64,000 nucleotides of DNA from Thunnus maccoyii. Lineage: Eukaryota; Chordata; Actinopteri; Scombriformes; Scombridae. Every line of letters begins with the position of its first letter. The stretch's first letter is position 1. Shown in pieces: positions 34,301 to 52,659 of this stretch. Position numbers and translations under genes: made by a program. The stretch spans positions 11,339,001-11,403,000 of the forward strand of contig NC_056540.1 in NCBI RefSeq assembly GCF_910596095.1, read 5' to 3'. The notes beneath the pieces were generated by a model. The model had not been told where the DNA came from. It saw nothing but the letters and a program-made list of their open reading frames with translations, and made no database searches.

Positions 34301-34836
34301 CAGATGATCCAGAAAGTGTCAAAATAGTGTTTAAGCTGCCTAATGATACACGAGTAGAGAGACGATTCCTCTTTGGGCAGTCTCTGACGGTGAGTACCAC
34401 AATTATCAAGTTATCCTGTGTAACCGGTTGACTGGTTAGATATTCTTACCCAGTGGTTTACAGTAGATTTGACAATGATATCTGTTAAGATTAATCTCAA
34501 TCTATGGGTGTCAAACCATTTACATCATATGATTGTCTTGATTTGGAACGAAACTCTGCACTGTCGAATCATGACAGTGTCTTTTCTGTACCTTTTTTTA
34601 GAATTTCACTCGTGGTTATTTGCTAATTCACACATCTAATTCTTCTCTCACAGGTAATATACGACTTCCTTTTCTCGTTGAAAGAAACCCCAGAGAAGTT
34701 TGAGATAGTTACAAACTTCCCTCGCCGAGTCTTGCCCTGCCTTCCGACTGAAGAGCAGCCCAACCCTCCCACACTGAAAGAGGCGGGACTCAGCCGCTCT
34801 GAGGTCCTTTTTGTTCAGGATCTTACGGACGATTAA
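25373..34836 (+). CDS. faf2: FAS-associated factor 2 (UBXD8/ETEA)
   Basis: ER and lipid-droplet protein that recruits p97/VCP to ubiquitinated substrates in ER-associated degradation. Eleven exons: 25373-25435, 26331-26399, 26597-26731, 27014-27090, 27171-27309, 31847-31932, 32125-32216, 32947-33124, 33966-34137, 34246-34389 and 34654-34836. Frames join at every border and give 445 residues, equal to human FAF2. Domains in order: UBA at about 12-48 (LLQFQDLTGLESMDQCRRTL, HNWNIEAAVQ), membrane hairpin from residue 90 (GLLGWSYYLIMLPFRFTYY), the UAS thioredoxin-like domain in exons 5-8, a charged coiled coil in exon 9 (EKDRKKREEQEQRRQEEEK) and a C-terminal UBX domain with the p97-binding FPR loop (NFPRRVLP). 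The start MAAPEEPE lies in a strong context (AAGATGG). Intron 5 (4.5 kb) is filled with transposons. A poly(A) signal AATAAA is at 34962. Confidence 0.97.
25590..26060. repeat. Cluster of TAACGTTAGC-type motifs in faf2 intron 1
   Basis: Within 470 bp the near-palindrome GCTAACGTTAGC and its variants (GCTAACGTTAGCAGAGG, AGTTAACGTTAGCTCAGC, CTAGCTAACCGTTAACG) recur at least five times, mixed with AGCTAGCTAAC. The same motif appears at the 5' end of rnf44 (47470-47700). Confidence 0.6.
27640..27930. repeat. Probable dispersed repeat in faf2 intron 5
   Basis: AATTAGCACCAGCCAAATGC, then GGCAAGTGGCTGGTAGATTT and CACTCACCACCCAAAAAAC. It contains three internal copies of a GGCTGGTA word and reads like a degenerate repeat seen in teleost introns; identity not certain. 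Confidence 0.4.
28041..29366. mobile_element. Probable non-autonomous DNA transposon
   Basis: Left end GGTGACATATTATACTCC; right end reads, on the opposite strand, GGTCATATTATGCAAAATGC. The shared GGT(GA)CATATTAT word suggests short terminal inverted repeats about 1.3 kb apart. No frame inside has a recognisable transposase domain. No clear target duplication seen. Confidence 0.5.
29422..30380. mobile_element. Non-autonomous DNA transposon with TAAAGGCCTTTACACACTG ends
   Basis: Perfect 19-bp terminal inverted repeats bound a 959-bp element. The next bases are also related: CGATGCGAATAA at the left and, inverted, GCGATTATTTCGTGCGATT at the right. Flanks read ctaa/ttaa, suggesting a TTAA-targeting family (Kolobok or piggyBac type), but one flank is imperfect. 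The interior holds a second inverted pair (about 29575-29665 against 29785-29900) around a hairpin at 29729-29775. No transposase. Confidence 0.7.
29729..29775. repeat. Perfect hairpin, 20-bp arms, 7-bp loop
   Basis: ATCATCATCACTGGAGGATG (29729-29748) is followed, after ATGTCAA, by its exact reverse complement (29756-29775). It is at the centre of the palindromic part of the surrounding transposon. Confidence 0.9.
30417..30761 (+). other. Unidentified open frame in faf2 intron 5
   Basis: A 114-codon open frame between two repeat blocks. It has tracts such as LPGNQQIYQEVTPQSQET and MSEEESLRYHEQGYMRSAF, with no signal peptide, membrane segment or domain that I recognise. It lies on the same strand as faf2 but has no splice sites linking it to the exons. 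It begins right after a transposon end and is most likely repeat-derived. Not claimed as a gene. Confidence 0.3.
31600..31770. repeat. Dispersed teleost repeat with GCTAAGCTAAGCTAA core, copy 2
   Basis: GCCAGGCTAGCTGTTTCCAG then CTTTGTGCTAAGCTAAGCTA, in the same order as the copy at 3560-3800. It ends in a GATATCATCTTATCTATCTC stretch shortly before faf2 exon 6. Confidence 0.65.
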
Positions 34837-36130
34837 TAGATGACATACCTCCTCTATGTGGAAACATTTTCCTTCGATGCCCACCCACACAGCCCCCCCC
34901 CCCCCGCCCCCTCCCTTTTTCTTCTTTTGTTAAATGGCCATTATGCACAAGGGATCATTGAAATAAAATCCTAACCTGGAAAAGTTTAAACCACCCTGCA
35001 TCCAGTCCTTGTTTGGTTGTGTTTACAGGGTTCCCAATAACCTGGAAAGTCTTGAATTTTATCAAATATTTCTTAAAGTCCTTCCTTGAACTCATATTTG
35101 TATCTACGCGGACAAAAGAAGTTTGTTTTTTCCATTATCTCTGTACTATTTACCAGTCAACTCTTGTCCTTCATCACCAGTAACTGTCGCAGCATCGATT
35201 TAATCATCTACTGAAATATACTGAAACGGTAGCATAGCTTCGTGCTAAACCAGAACCATATCCCAAATTAATGTCTGGGCAACTGAGGAAGGCAGGTTGT
35301 ATTAATTCCTGTTGATACACACAGGATGCAGCATGGATAAGTATGGATTTCTATGTTGTGTGAATGCCTTGGCCATTTTTTTTTTATTATTGTAATGTCA
35401 AAGACTCCATGTTTGATCCGTTTGTCCTAATTCAACACTCTTTTGCCTTAAGTTTACACATGCTTTCTCCACACTGACTGACAAGCACAGACCTGGTCTA
35501 AGTTTGGTTTGGTACTGCTGTGATTGTTGATCCATGTTGCGAGGAGAGCAAATGTACTACTTCAGGGAGCGGGTTGGTGGATTTGGACATAAAGGAAATA
35601 TGGGAACCCTGTTTTAAATGAGCCATGACCTGTACATAAGTTAGATATTTAAAAAAAAAAAAACAAACCCAAATTTACCGTGCTTTTTTTTTTTTTTTTT
35701 TGTTCTGTTTTTTGACTCATCTGTCATAAAATGACCAAATGCAGGTTGGTTACTATGTAAAGCAGACTGCCTCAAGCTCATGAAGTTTAAAAAAAAATAC
35801 AATATTTAACATTGGCCACAGCTTTTACATGTGGCTTAATCTAGTATAGTACAAGTCTGCTCATAGTGTGCCTGTGGTTACTCATAGATGACTGTTCTGC
35901 CTGTAACATCTAAATGGGCTCATGTAAAGATGTAATTTTCCAATTATAAATTAAAAACATTTTAAAAACGTGAGTTTATTGAGAATGTACAACACTTTCC
36001 TGTGGAAACGAGGTATATCTGCTATGTGATGAGTGAGCTGACAGTATGTTAGAGAATGACTAAACTGTTTTCAATGGGATGACAATATTTGAAGCATTTT
36101 CTAACCATTCAGTAGCTTAAGATATAAGAC
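34837..36130 (+). other. faf2 3' UTR and convergent spacer
   Basis: Starts at the stop codon. The first AATAAA (34962-34967) would end the UTR near 34985. Further AT-rich sequence could be an extended UTR. A C-tract (34892-34910) and T/A homopolymers (about 35650-35700) occur. No gene seen. Confidence 0.5.
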
Positions 36131-39100
36131 AAGTGTGATATTGGTATACATCATACATTTATTAGTGAACAACCCTCTCAAATCAGCCACAACAATTAAA
36201 AAAAAATATGATTGCACTACTTGGTAAAGCATAACTAGCAACTTTCATTTAAAAAAAGTACAAATCTTAAAAATTTCAAACAGTATACAGATGTATATAT
36301 AATACACTAACTAGTTATGTTAAATGCTACAAACAATATGATTCCAATGGAATGAAAAATTATAACATTAATAAGAACCATTTCCTATATATAATATATA
36401 TTAGTTGTTTTCTCCCCCCACCCCACCCCCCTCAATACAAACATGGAAAAAATGAGGTAACTGTAAATGTGCAAGTACCAAAGCAAAATATCTGCCTAAC
36501 ACAGAACACATGCCCCTGGCTCTGTTGGCGGGTGGGTAGTCTGGTGTTCAGGCAAAGACCCCTAGAGGCCAGGGAGAGTAAGAACAGTAAACCACTATCC
36601 CACCACAGCAAAAATCATTGGTAAACAATAAATGGCATCTACGGAGCAATCAATCACAAATCCTAAATAAATTTTAGCTGCTTATTGGAACACATTTTTG
36701 CACCACACAAGCTGTGAGATTATTTAATAACTCTTAACAGAAAGACTACAAGACTCTATTCTCAGTTGTCTTTAAAAAATGACCTCATTACCTATGCCTT
36801 AATGGGAGGTTCTCTTTTTATTTAATAGGGTAGCTGGATATTGTCAATTAAATATTTACTCAAAAAGAATAGTGCTAACATTAACATGAATTAAGGTATC
36901 TATATGTGAACAATACATTTTAAGAAATTGATACACAGAGCAAGAGCCTGATAGGCAGGTACAGTACTACACTGAAATAAGTATGACAACACTTTCATTT
37001 TTTAAATCCCTTAAACTATATTGATTTTCACTGACATTGTTTAGGGGTATTAGTATAACATGCTTTAAGAATACATGGGATCCATGACAAACTATTGCAT
37101 TCACGCAAGTGAGTTTTCATACCTAAAAGCAGAACATCTAGCACCTTTTCACTATGGCTTTTGATAAACTACAGTAGTCTCGGAGCATGTAATTTTCAGT
37201 CGTTAGGGCAATAACAGTAACACAATGTATGTAAGAATTTCTGGATTCAAGACCAGTTTTTTTTTTCTTCTATAAAATGAAGTTAGCGCAATAAAATCTT
37301 GTAGTCATTCAGTTCTATTACAAATGTGTGCAGTACAATGCATGGCAGTTATCAGCTGAGCGTTAAGATCCAAACCCCCAGAACCCCAAAGCCAACTAGA
37401 GCTAAAAATCAGTTGGGATCTGGTTGACAAGCATGCATATTGTGCACCATTAAATAGGTCCCCACCAGATTTTTGAGATATCCTCCACTATAACACACTG
37501 GTTTTACTTTTTTTTTCTTTTTTTAAAGTCATGCAAACATCTTTGAAGTAGATTTGGGAGTGAATTAGGTGGGATAGAGTGCACCGTGGCACGTTTAGAA
37601 ATGAACCGCTATGTCTCAACATATGGTTTTGAGTACAAGAACAAAAGTCAAACAGGTTTGAATAATACACTTTGTAATGAGTTGCAGTGTACATTGCCTC
37701 TTTTTCAGTGAATAACATATTTAGTGATCTTTTTTCTTGCATGCCTGTCTTTAAATGATGTAATATCTACTATTTCAGACAAAACAATATTATAATTGAT
37801 TACATTAAATCATTTATGGTCTGAGGAAAACGACCGAACTAAATTCAGATATACCCTTTTCATGGCATCCTTTCCATTTGAAATGGACTGTTGTCCTTTA
37901 TTTTTATATACTGAGAGGCCCTGAGTGATTTTTTTTTAAACTTACAATATATGCCAGCGAATAGATATGTACACATAGGTTAATTCTCAAAGCTGTGGGT
38001 TTAACTCATTAAATGGCTTCTTTTTTTCTCTCTTGAAGGTGGCACACACGTCAAAGACTCACATTTACTTAAGACACGAAAGTAAAGAAAAAGGCAAGAT
38101 CCCTTTACACATAAAAGCAAAGGTTACAACTGCCAGTTAGTGCTTACTGGGGCAGTTAAGTGACAAGAGTGAATCCAAAGCAAAACTTCATTAGTTGCTC
38201 TTTTCCCTCCCACCCCAAATGTATCCTGTTTGTTTTTTGTTTTTTTTGTGTGTGTATGTGAACACAGGCAGGGAACTAGAAGTCTAACAGTGTTTCTACA
38301 CTACTGAACACTCCAGCTCCTGTGTCATTTGGACCCCGTCCTGATCACTTTGGGATACGGACAGCTGGCGTAACGTGGAGTGTCACCAGTGACTTCTACA
38401 AGGGTTTTCAACATTCTTCTGTCTTCAAAACGTTCTAAAAGCATTCACGCTGAAGCTATACATACAGTTGCTCTTTTACAACACCATTACCATGGCCTAA
38501 GACGGTGACCTGACCAAGTTACCAGAATATAACACATACCATACACAAACATTGTTAGTGCTCCGACTGTTTCCTTCAATGTATTTTCTCTAGAAGATAA
38601 AACCAATAAATAAACCTTTTTTTTTTTTTAAAAATGGTATACTTTTAAAACAAGTGAAAATGACAAAGTATTTTCAGGATTAGTAATAGGTTTGTGCTTG
38701 TCAAGGTCATAAGAAGGCAGATCTGAAATCTTGAACAGTAGGCTATATCTGTATATTGGATTTGGCTCACAAACAAAGAAATAAAAAGCCCAGTCTTCCT
38801 AAAAGGGGAAGAAAATGTTCATTTAAAACTCGCCACTCAATGCACATATTGCTTTCTGCACAGGCCTCCAGAGCTCTATGACGTCAGCATAGATTTCAGA
38901 CGAGGACTCCCATCCTTTAACGCAGTCGGGGTGGAATCGCATGCTAGTCTTCCCTCATGGCGCTTTCTGAATAAGCAAGCAGTTCTTTTAGTATGCTTCT
39001 TTGTCTCTTCTTTTTCTTAAATGTGATAAATTTTGGTGGCAATGCTTGATTAAAATATTGCTGAATCAACTGAATCAACAGTTCATGCAAATCCTAGCAT

Positions 39101-39151
39101 GCTGCCCTGTATCCAGTGGTTACACAATGCATTGGCTCTGTGAACAGGACA

Positions 39152-39235
39152 AACACACACACGCACACGCGCGCGCACACACACACATACACACAATATG
39201 CGCACACACACACACACATACACACGCGCACACAC
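39152..39235. repeat. Imperfect (CA)n / (CG)n microsatellite
   Basis: CACACACGCACACGCGCGCG and further CA units with interruptions, in the rnf44 3' flank. Confidence 0.9.
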
Positions 39236-39326
39236 TTGCCAGAGGAACAATGCTCACGTGGAGGATGGATGTAGCACTTGTGCAGTTATGCCGGATGACC
39301 TCAAAAGGGCGCAGTCCATTAATCCA

Positions 39327-39330
<4 letters not shown>

Positions 39331-39360
<30 letters not shown>
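39331..39360. repeat. Poly(T) run of about 30
   Basis: An uninterrupted T-run; on the minus strand (rnf44 sense) it is a long A-run. Confidence 0.9.
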
Positions 39361-39365
<5 letters not shown>

Positions 39366-40125
39366 AGATGTGTGTTCCAGAGTGGATTATCTGGGGTAGA
39401 CGATACCCCGCAGTTGCATGTCCCATCACTTGCAGTCCATAACCTCAGGCTTAACAGAATCTGCATTTAACCACAGCAAGTCACACTTTCACAATAGCAT
39501 TGGCAAATCTAAAACAAATAAGGGATAAAACTGTTGAAATGATCAATACATTATTGCAGAACATACATTATTAACAAGTCAGTTTGCCCAACACCTACAC
39601 AAACATGCATCTATGATGGTCAGGCGTCGCCTCCAAACACAGATACCCATGTTGAAGTACTCCTATTATTTTTCTGCTAATTGCACAAGGTGTCCAGCCT
39701 ATCATCCTCCAGGCTTCTGACTCACCTCTTCCAATGCAGGACTCCCACTATTCATGAACACCACAACCAAATCCACTAAATAAAAATGAAACCCTGTAAA
39801 CAAAAGCAGCAAATAATGCATTGTAGGGAAAATCTTTGGAATCTGCGACGAGGGGGCAGAGAAAGAACTGGCTGGCGATCCCAGAACTCTGGCTATAGGC
39901 TGCAGTAGGCAGTGGGTTTCATGTGACTCGGACTATGAAGCACAGCAGAGGTACAACAGGCTCCAGAAACAATCCTGGATTGCTTATTATTTAGGGAGGG
40001 GCAGGAGTAGTGGGTTGGTAAGCTATATTTACTGGAGGACGCAGGTTAGGTGGCAGGTGTCCCCAGCTTTGGGACAAACTCTGGTGTGTGTGCAGCTTTC
40101 CAGTTCAGCACTTAAGAGATAGTTC

Positions 40126-45727
<5,602 letters not shown>

Positions 45728-45814
45728 TGGTGACGTCGTGCAGACGAGTCACACTCTGGGAAAGGAAACCGTACAGTGGAGGCACTTGTATGTTGCCTCT
45801 GATTGTCTTAACCC

Positions 45815-47479
45815 TGCAAAAAACACACCAATTGACAAATTAAGAACTCTGATTTTTACATTGTACCCTTTTGACAATCAAACTGAGTACACAATCTAGA
45901 CATTATAGAAAGTTAAGGTGACTAGTTTTACTCACTTTCCAAAAGTAAACTACCCGATATCAAGTTAAATGTGTCACATTTTAACACTGTATATCAAAAA
46001 AATTCACAAACATTTTCATATAATTCCCCCATTAGATGTGTTATACCACACATCCAAGTGAAATTAGATATAAGACAGAATTATGTAATTATAAACTAAT
46101 AAAATAGGGGTTGAAGCAATAGTAACATTAAATTATTAGTCATTTCTGATAGCCACTCTAGGTTTGTAGACCAAACTTTGGTAACAACTCCTTTAGTTTA
46201 GATTAAATCTCAAGCAATCAATTTTAAAGATAATGTGCTGTATAACCCCTAAAATTAGAAATACAAGAAAAATGGATGTCTAAGTGATTTGAGAAATGTT
46301 TCTGACTTTCTATTTTAATGAAGCAGACAGATATCAGGTATTGTTTGTTCGCAGAATAATTTATTTCAAAGCACATTATTTCTGTTTCACTGACCTTCCT
46401 CTGGCCGCCTATATTTTATTGTAAATAATAAATGACATGGTCTACATGTTTTTAACATACTGTAGGTCTGCAAGACCAATTCGCTCCACTTTCTAGATGC
46501 CTTTTGATGGTGAAAACTATACAAGTACTCAAATGTACTTTCATTAGTTCTTTATAAATGGAAAATACACTAGAAAAGTCTCTGTACATGTTTAAAATAC
46601 ACATTACCAACTGTAACATTACCATATTACAACACAGCCGTAAGGTGTCTGCTACAGGTGACTAATTAACATCATGTTGCTTCCAATCAAGTGAAAAGTC
46701 ACAAACGTATCCTAGTTAAACTCATGTATATTCCCTAGTTATAGTTATTAAATATTAAACACGTGTGTGCAGTTTAACCAAAATGTTCAAATACAGTGTA
46801 TTCACAAGTGTTTGAGTGGCAGTGTAATTAGTGTATGGTCAGAGACAGCATAAATAGGGGTCGCTGTAGCCTGCCTGAACAAAAACATGGAAAGCCATGT
46901 GCTCAAAAGACAAAGCAACAACAAAAGATGTGGTAGGCAAGCGGGACCGCTCGCTACCATACAACTCAAGAGGCCACTGCACCATTACGCTATTTCTTAT
47001 TAGCATTAAGCAAACCTCTGCTCACATCACTGCTCACATGAGAAACATTATCGTGGTGGTAGCCGCTGGTTCCTTACTGTTGGGTCAAAATCGACGTCCC
47101 CTGTTGAAGGAGAGCAGCTAACTTTAGCCACGCTAGGCTAACGCTTTGTCCCAACAGAGCAGGACTCAACAGCTTCAGACAGCCGTTGTTAGCGAGCCGT
47201 CGTGTTGATACACAGTCAAGACATTTGCTGAATAATCACAGAATATTCAACCCATATAGCTCACATGCTAGAGAGAGACCCGCGTTGTGTGGATAGGTTT
47301 AGCTCGCAAGTGTGAGTTGGCCAACAACAACATAGCCCCACAGCTTACTTTCTTAGCTAGTTTGCTTGCTCGGTGAGAAGGGGGAGGATGGCAGGTGTCT
47401 GAGCTTCCGAAATGTCGTGTCCCATCAAGTTATCCTCGCATGTAACGGACTACTGTCGCCCGACACAAGCTAACGTTAC
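45815..47479. other. rnf44 5' UTR intron
   Basis: On the minus strand an acceptor (TTTTTTGCAG) near 45815 opens the exon carrying the start codon. The candidate donor is at 47479. Nothing else is recognised in this stretch. Confidence 0.45.
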
Positions 47480-47760
47480 CTGACTATCAATCGACTGCCG
47501 TTTCCTCCCGACAGATTTCTGACAATGTCCCCGACGGAGCTGCTATTAGCTTGCTAACGCTAGCCAGCTAACACACGTTTCCAGATGCTGCATAGGATAG
47601 TCCGATCTCTTCCAGAAGCTGTTCAGTGGACCTGGCCGTTAACGGCGGCGTTTACCGGAGCAGGTTATACCGTTAAAAGGGTTGAAAGGTAACGTTAGCA
47701 ACCAGCGATAGAAAACATTCCTTGGCGCGTGTATGTTCCTTGAAATGCATTGTTATGACG
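47480..47760 (-). promoter_or_regulatory. Probable rnf44 first exon and CpG-bearing promoter
   Basis: A strong donor CAG/GTAACG on the minus strand ends at 47480. The segment beyond it is CpG-rich (CCGTTAACGGCGGCGTTTACCG region near 47635-47655) and contains several GCTAACG/CGTTAGC motifs like those in faf2 intron 1. It would join to the 5' UTR at 45815. Confidence 0.5.
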
Positions 47761-48108
47761 AAGCCACGCCCCCCGTCTCTGAGTGACCAATCAGCGCGCA
47801 GCAAACACAGACAGCAGACGTCCAGACAATGGCTACAATGTATCAAAACAAGCAGCTTGTTACTTGTAGTTTATAAACAAAAAGCTTCCCGAGAGGTCGC
47901 AGGGTCACCAAACACTAGTGAAAGACATTGTTTAAAGATCCCCTCCAGACATGTATTAAGACATATAAAATACTCTGCTTGGAACAATAATGTGTGTCTG
48001 ATACGGGGTTTTTTTTCCCACAAAAAAAGTTCAGTTACCTCGTTAAAAAATCTTAAAATAACATCTCCTCCCTCTCCCTCATTGTAAAATCTGTGCATAC
48101 ACAAATAT

Positions 48109-48440
48109 TTTTCATTTCAGACATTTAACTGCTGGACACAAGATGTCTCCTACTTCACTGTAAAGTTCACTCTCAGTGTTTGTGCACTAGAGGCTTCAAG
48201 TTTCCACATCACACTTGTGTATGCAAGTTGAATACTGGACCATGATTGGCTTCCAAACTATTTGTGATGTCACAAATCATGACTGTAGACCACCCCTTCA
48301 ACTCAGATTTTCAATGAGCACAGAGAGACTTTCAACTTTCAGCAGATTGACTTAAAAACAGCCTTCTAGTGTCAAACTCTGCACACGCATCATTCTGCAC
48401 AGTGAAGCTCCAACATTCAGTTGTAAGAACAAGAAAAAAC
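48109..48440 (-). repeat. Dispersed repeat, copy 2 of an inverted pair
   Basis: Inverted partner of 24585-24890. The blocks TTTAACTGCTGGACACAAGA, CCTACTTCACTGTAAAG, TTTCCACATCACACTTGTGT and CATTCTGCACAGTGAAGCTC appear in mirrored order. Confidence 0.75.
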
Positions 48441-48749
48441 CCATCTTTTTTAGTGGAGGACTTTAACTAAACATTTATGACATGAATTGTCAACCCAATG
48501 AGAAAAGGAAAAAGTAGGCCTACTCTTTCTGTAGACAGCTAAACAGTACTTGCTGTGATAATAGTTAGTCACCAATAATGGAAAATAACCATGTACATTT
48601 AATTGAGTAATGTACTTTAGTTCAATTTTTAGGTTCTTTTTTTTCTATTTTATGTTATACTGTTATTCTACTCCATTTAGGAGGGAAATGTACTTTTTAC
48701 ATACTTTCTATAGGGTTTAAATTCACTGATTCAGTATTTTATATATATT

Positions 48750-48785
48750 TTTCAAAATATATATATATATTTATATATATACTTT
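48750..48785. repeat. (AT)n-rich low-complexity tract
   Basis: Alternating ATATATAT with short T runs. Confidence 0.8.
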
Positions 48786-51700
48786 TTATACATATTTATT
48801 TACTGCTTCTTCTGTGATGGAACCTCCCAGCCAAAGTATTTCCCATGATTGTACTTCTATAACTGGAGTGACAATAAACATCTTGAATCTTGAAACTATA
48901 CATACTACAGTAAAAGCCATAGTTACTAAGATTTTACATACTAAACATGATGATCAGTTTATAAAATATAATGCATTGTTATAGATTGATATAAAACAGT
49001 AAATTTAGCTCCACCTCAAGTAAATAAAACATTAAAATACTGCATACATGTGAAAGCATCAATAGTAATGATCCAATAATACTCAGTAATATGACATGAT
49101 TACATTCGGTTGTGATACTTGAAGAACATTTTGTTGCTGATACATTTAATTGAATAAATTAAGGAGGACTTTCATAACACGGTGTTGCTACTTTTAGTTA
49201 AGTAGTGTAAACAATCTAAATACTTCTTCCAACACAGACAGTCACTTTAAATAATCTTGTCAAAAGAGATTTCCAAACGAGGACTGTGGTATAATACTTA
49301 ACCATTTAAGCAGCCATCACCGACCTGAACACTTTGTCAATCTCCCAACTAATGCATCTCTCTTGTGGCAAACTGGCTCCTTACAAAAACACAAACATTA
49401 TCATCTGTTCAATTTTAGCTAACTGCATTTAAAACAAATAAGACCCCGTCCACTGAAAACATACAGTAAGTGTTTATTTTGTAGTACACACTGTTTAGTT
49501 GGTTAACTCCACTGAGCCACAGTCTGTTTTTTTCACACTGGAGGCCACAGTGTCCTACTGTAGACTACCCAGCCGGTTATGTAATATTGCACTTGCATGA
49601 TCAAGTGAGGAAACATCCCTCATCAGCTGATATTTGAAATGTTTAAACAATGTTTTTATAATGCAGCTGTAAAAGCTGCCATGCGATGTTACACTAGGCT
49701 GATTATCAATCATTATTAGGCCTTGTATACATGTATATATATACAGAATATATCCCTCTCAGGCCCAATTTGTCCAGTAAGAGTTAATAAATTATGTATT
49801 CGCCGGGTGTGAGATGCTTCACTGCAAAGCATTAGAACATACTGAATGCATCCGAAGCTGTGCATCTAATGAAAAGCTGACTAAGGAGAGGAGCAGTGGT
49901 ATGCAACATAGACTAAATGTAAACATTACAACATCGCACTCGGTAGCAGCAAAACAAGGAGGGGCTGGAGGCTGAGCTAGATGACAGCCCTAATAACCCG
50001 TCTAAGCATCTCCCGTAAACATGCGCCGCAAATCTCCCGAAAATCAACCGAGACAAAGCAACAACAAGAGGAGCAGTGGAGTTACCTGATTGTTAATATG
50101 CAAACATCTGATCACTGATTATTTTCCTTGTAATGTTCACATCTCGTTAGGCTAAGTGCGGCATCCTCTGGTCAGCTGTTCCCGTGTGGAACATTCCGTG
50201 GATTTCACCACTGCTGTAAAAAAGGTGCTAAACATCAGATCCGTACAGTATGAGCGCACTCTGTCTGTGTGCTGAGGGGGTTTATGGCTTTGAAACCCCT
50301 CCAGATTATTTCCGTACTCGCCACTTTCTCGTTTTGGAAATGGCAATCCAGCCCCACGGTTGTTTTGGGTTTCTGCGGTTCCCTGTTACACCCCCATTTC
50401 TGCGTATTTCCAGAGCAGAGAGCACACTCCATGCTGCCATTTTTACCGTAATGGACAGAAAAAGTGTCAGTCTGTCTCGAAAGTTCAGCGTCGCCTATGA
50501 AAAGCGTTCATTTGTATTCTGGGAATTTGGTGAAAAGAGGAGAAAAAACCTTCAGCACTGGTGGATGAAGTACTCAGAATGTTTAACTGTGTAAAAATAC
50601 TGTGATACAAGTAAAAGTCCTGCATTCAAAATATTACAAGAGTACGGAACGTATTACCGACAATATTCACTTATCAAAAGTAATAGTACTCATTGTACAG
50701 AATGGACTACTCAACAAGTTGTCACATATAAATAAGCAATGCAACGTTGTAGCTGGTCGAGGTGGACCTAACTTTAACTACTTTATATACTACTGTTGGG
50801 AAGTTTAATCCATAATGCTTCATATTTTGTTTTTATTTTAAATAAAATCTTCATCTGCAAAGCTGTCAGATCAATGTCGTGCTGTCAAAAGTACAATAAT
50901 TCCCTCATAAATTATGTGGAGTAGAAATACGAAGTAGCTGGAAATGAAAGTAATTATGAGTACAAATACCCCCAAATTGTTCCTTGGTACAGGCTTGAGT
51001 AATTACACTATACCCCACATCTTCTCCTCAGTAATGTCTGTGTAGTAGAATATGTTGACTTTACAGTAAACACCATGAAGGATTAATATGAAGAGTTGAA
51101 ATAACATCTATTTCAACTTCTCTAACTTCTTATTCTATGGGAACAGAAACCTACTTAAATACTAACTCACTTTATGATCCTATTTGTGATTCCACACTAA
51201 TAATAATAAAGAGGAACCTTACAGTGACTTTTTTTTTTACACACTTCCTTTATTTTTCACTCCTGTTCAACAGCTGGAACTGTTAGTTTGCAGTATTCAG
51301 TCTGAGGTTAAATGTTAAGGGATTGTTTTACAGCAAGTCTTGTGATTTCTGTCATTCTCTCTTCATTTGACTGTGTGGTGACCTCATTTAATCATAAGTA
51401 AGTATTTGCTAGCAATCAGTTGGGTATGGATTTAACCCATATAAAAGATTTTAATTTACCTATATTTTGTGCGGCCAGTTATTTATTGCATTTTGGTATT
51501 AAAATGAAATGAGTGAAAACATCATGTACCCTAAGACACACTAATTCCCTCCCAAAAAAAGCCAGAAAGACAGACGTCTTCAATCCTGAGGAAGTGACAA
51601 AACACACATCAGTACAAACGCAATTCTCCCCAAAACAAAATGATAACGTTCATGAGTACTGAAAGACAAAAACAAATGCATAAATAATAAAGAAGTGAAC

Positions 51701-52659
51701 AAAAAAGGGGGGAAATATAGACAAAAATGTATGAAATATAGGAACTCCTAACCCTAAAAAGTAAGGTAGTAAAAGGGCCTTCCAAAACTTTCCAACATGT
51801 TGCTGTGTTGGCACAAGTGTGTGTGCAATATAATTACAGTCTTCTGTCATCCTCATTACAAAATTATGTTTTTTAATTGATGAGTCAGTGTGCATCATCA
51901 CTTTATCAGGATTTATTACATCATTTTGTTTATGGAAAGACAACACCCTGACTGACCCTAGATCTATTTCATATATAAGTTTCTGTTTACTGGAATTAAT
52001 TTCACTGTTTTATTACATCCCCACCCACTGATATAGCTGTATTGCTAGATCAAGAGTGCAGTGGTGTGTTCAGTACTGTGCATAATAAACCAAAGTCTAA
52101 TTGGATAAGATTTTGGGAATAGTTGCCTGGTACGGCTGTGATATATCTACACTGATTGTTATCATAAGTAAATGATAATATTACTGTGGACTAACCTTTG
52201 GTTGTCTCATAAAAAGTCAAATATTCTCTTCAACTAACTGAATTATTTCTCTATTAATCCTGAGCCTTCTGTTCACCGCTCTACTTTTTTTCTGACATGT
52301 GACACATTAAAAGACCAAGTCAACAAATTGGCATCATGATCCTGCTTTCATGCACAAAAAAGACTCAAACTAACTCATAGTTTTATTCTCCTTCAGTAAT
52401 GTAATTTGATTAGACTGCTCAAGTTTTAAATGTTACAGATTATAAAGAACTACATGGGCTTCTGAGTAGTTATTTGATATTTTTAAAATAAATGTCAAAT
52501 GAGCTGTCAAGGACCACATTAAGCAGACCAAGCTCTACCATACCCACAGGAGAGCAACTCAAGATGTCACAAGTCCTGGTCCAAACTGTAGCAAGTCATA
52601 TCCTCTTTTTTTGCTTCTGTTGCTAATTCAATCTAATGAGCCTAAACCATTTTTAACCA

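Larger units (their letters stand above)
36135..40125 (-). other. rnf44: Long 3' flank of rnf44, probable 3' UTR
   Basis: Four kilobases after the rnf44 stop contain no gene on either strand. An AATAAA on the minus strand at 36158-36163 is the farthest candidate poly(A) signal before the faf2 UTR. Long 3' UTRs are usual for the RNF38/RNF44 pair. It includes a CA repeat (39152-39235) and a T-run (39331-39360). Which poly(A) site is used cannot be told from sequence. Confidence 0.45.

Noticed and set aside
39001-39466. Frames across the CA repeat and poly(T) run
   Set aside because: Their length comes from low-complexity sequence, giving His/Thr and Phe/Lys runs.
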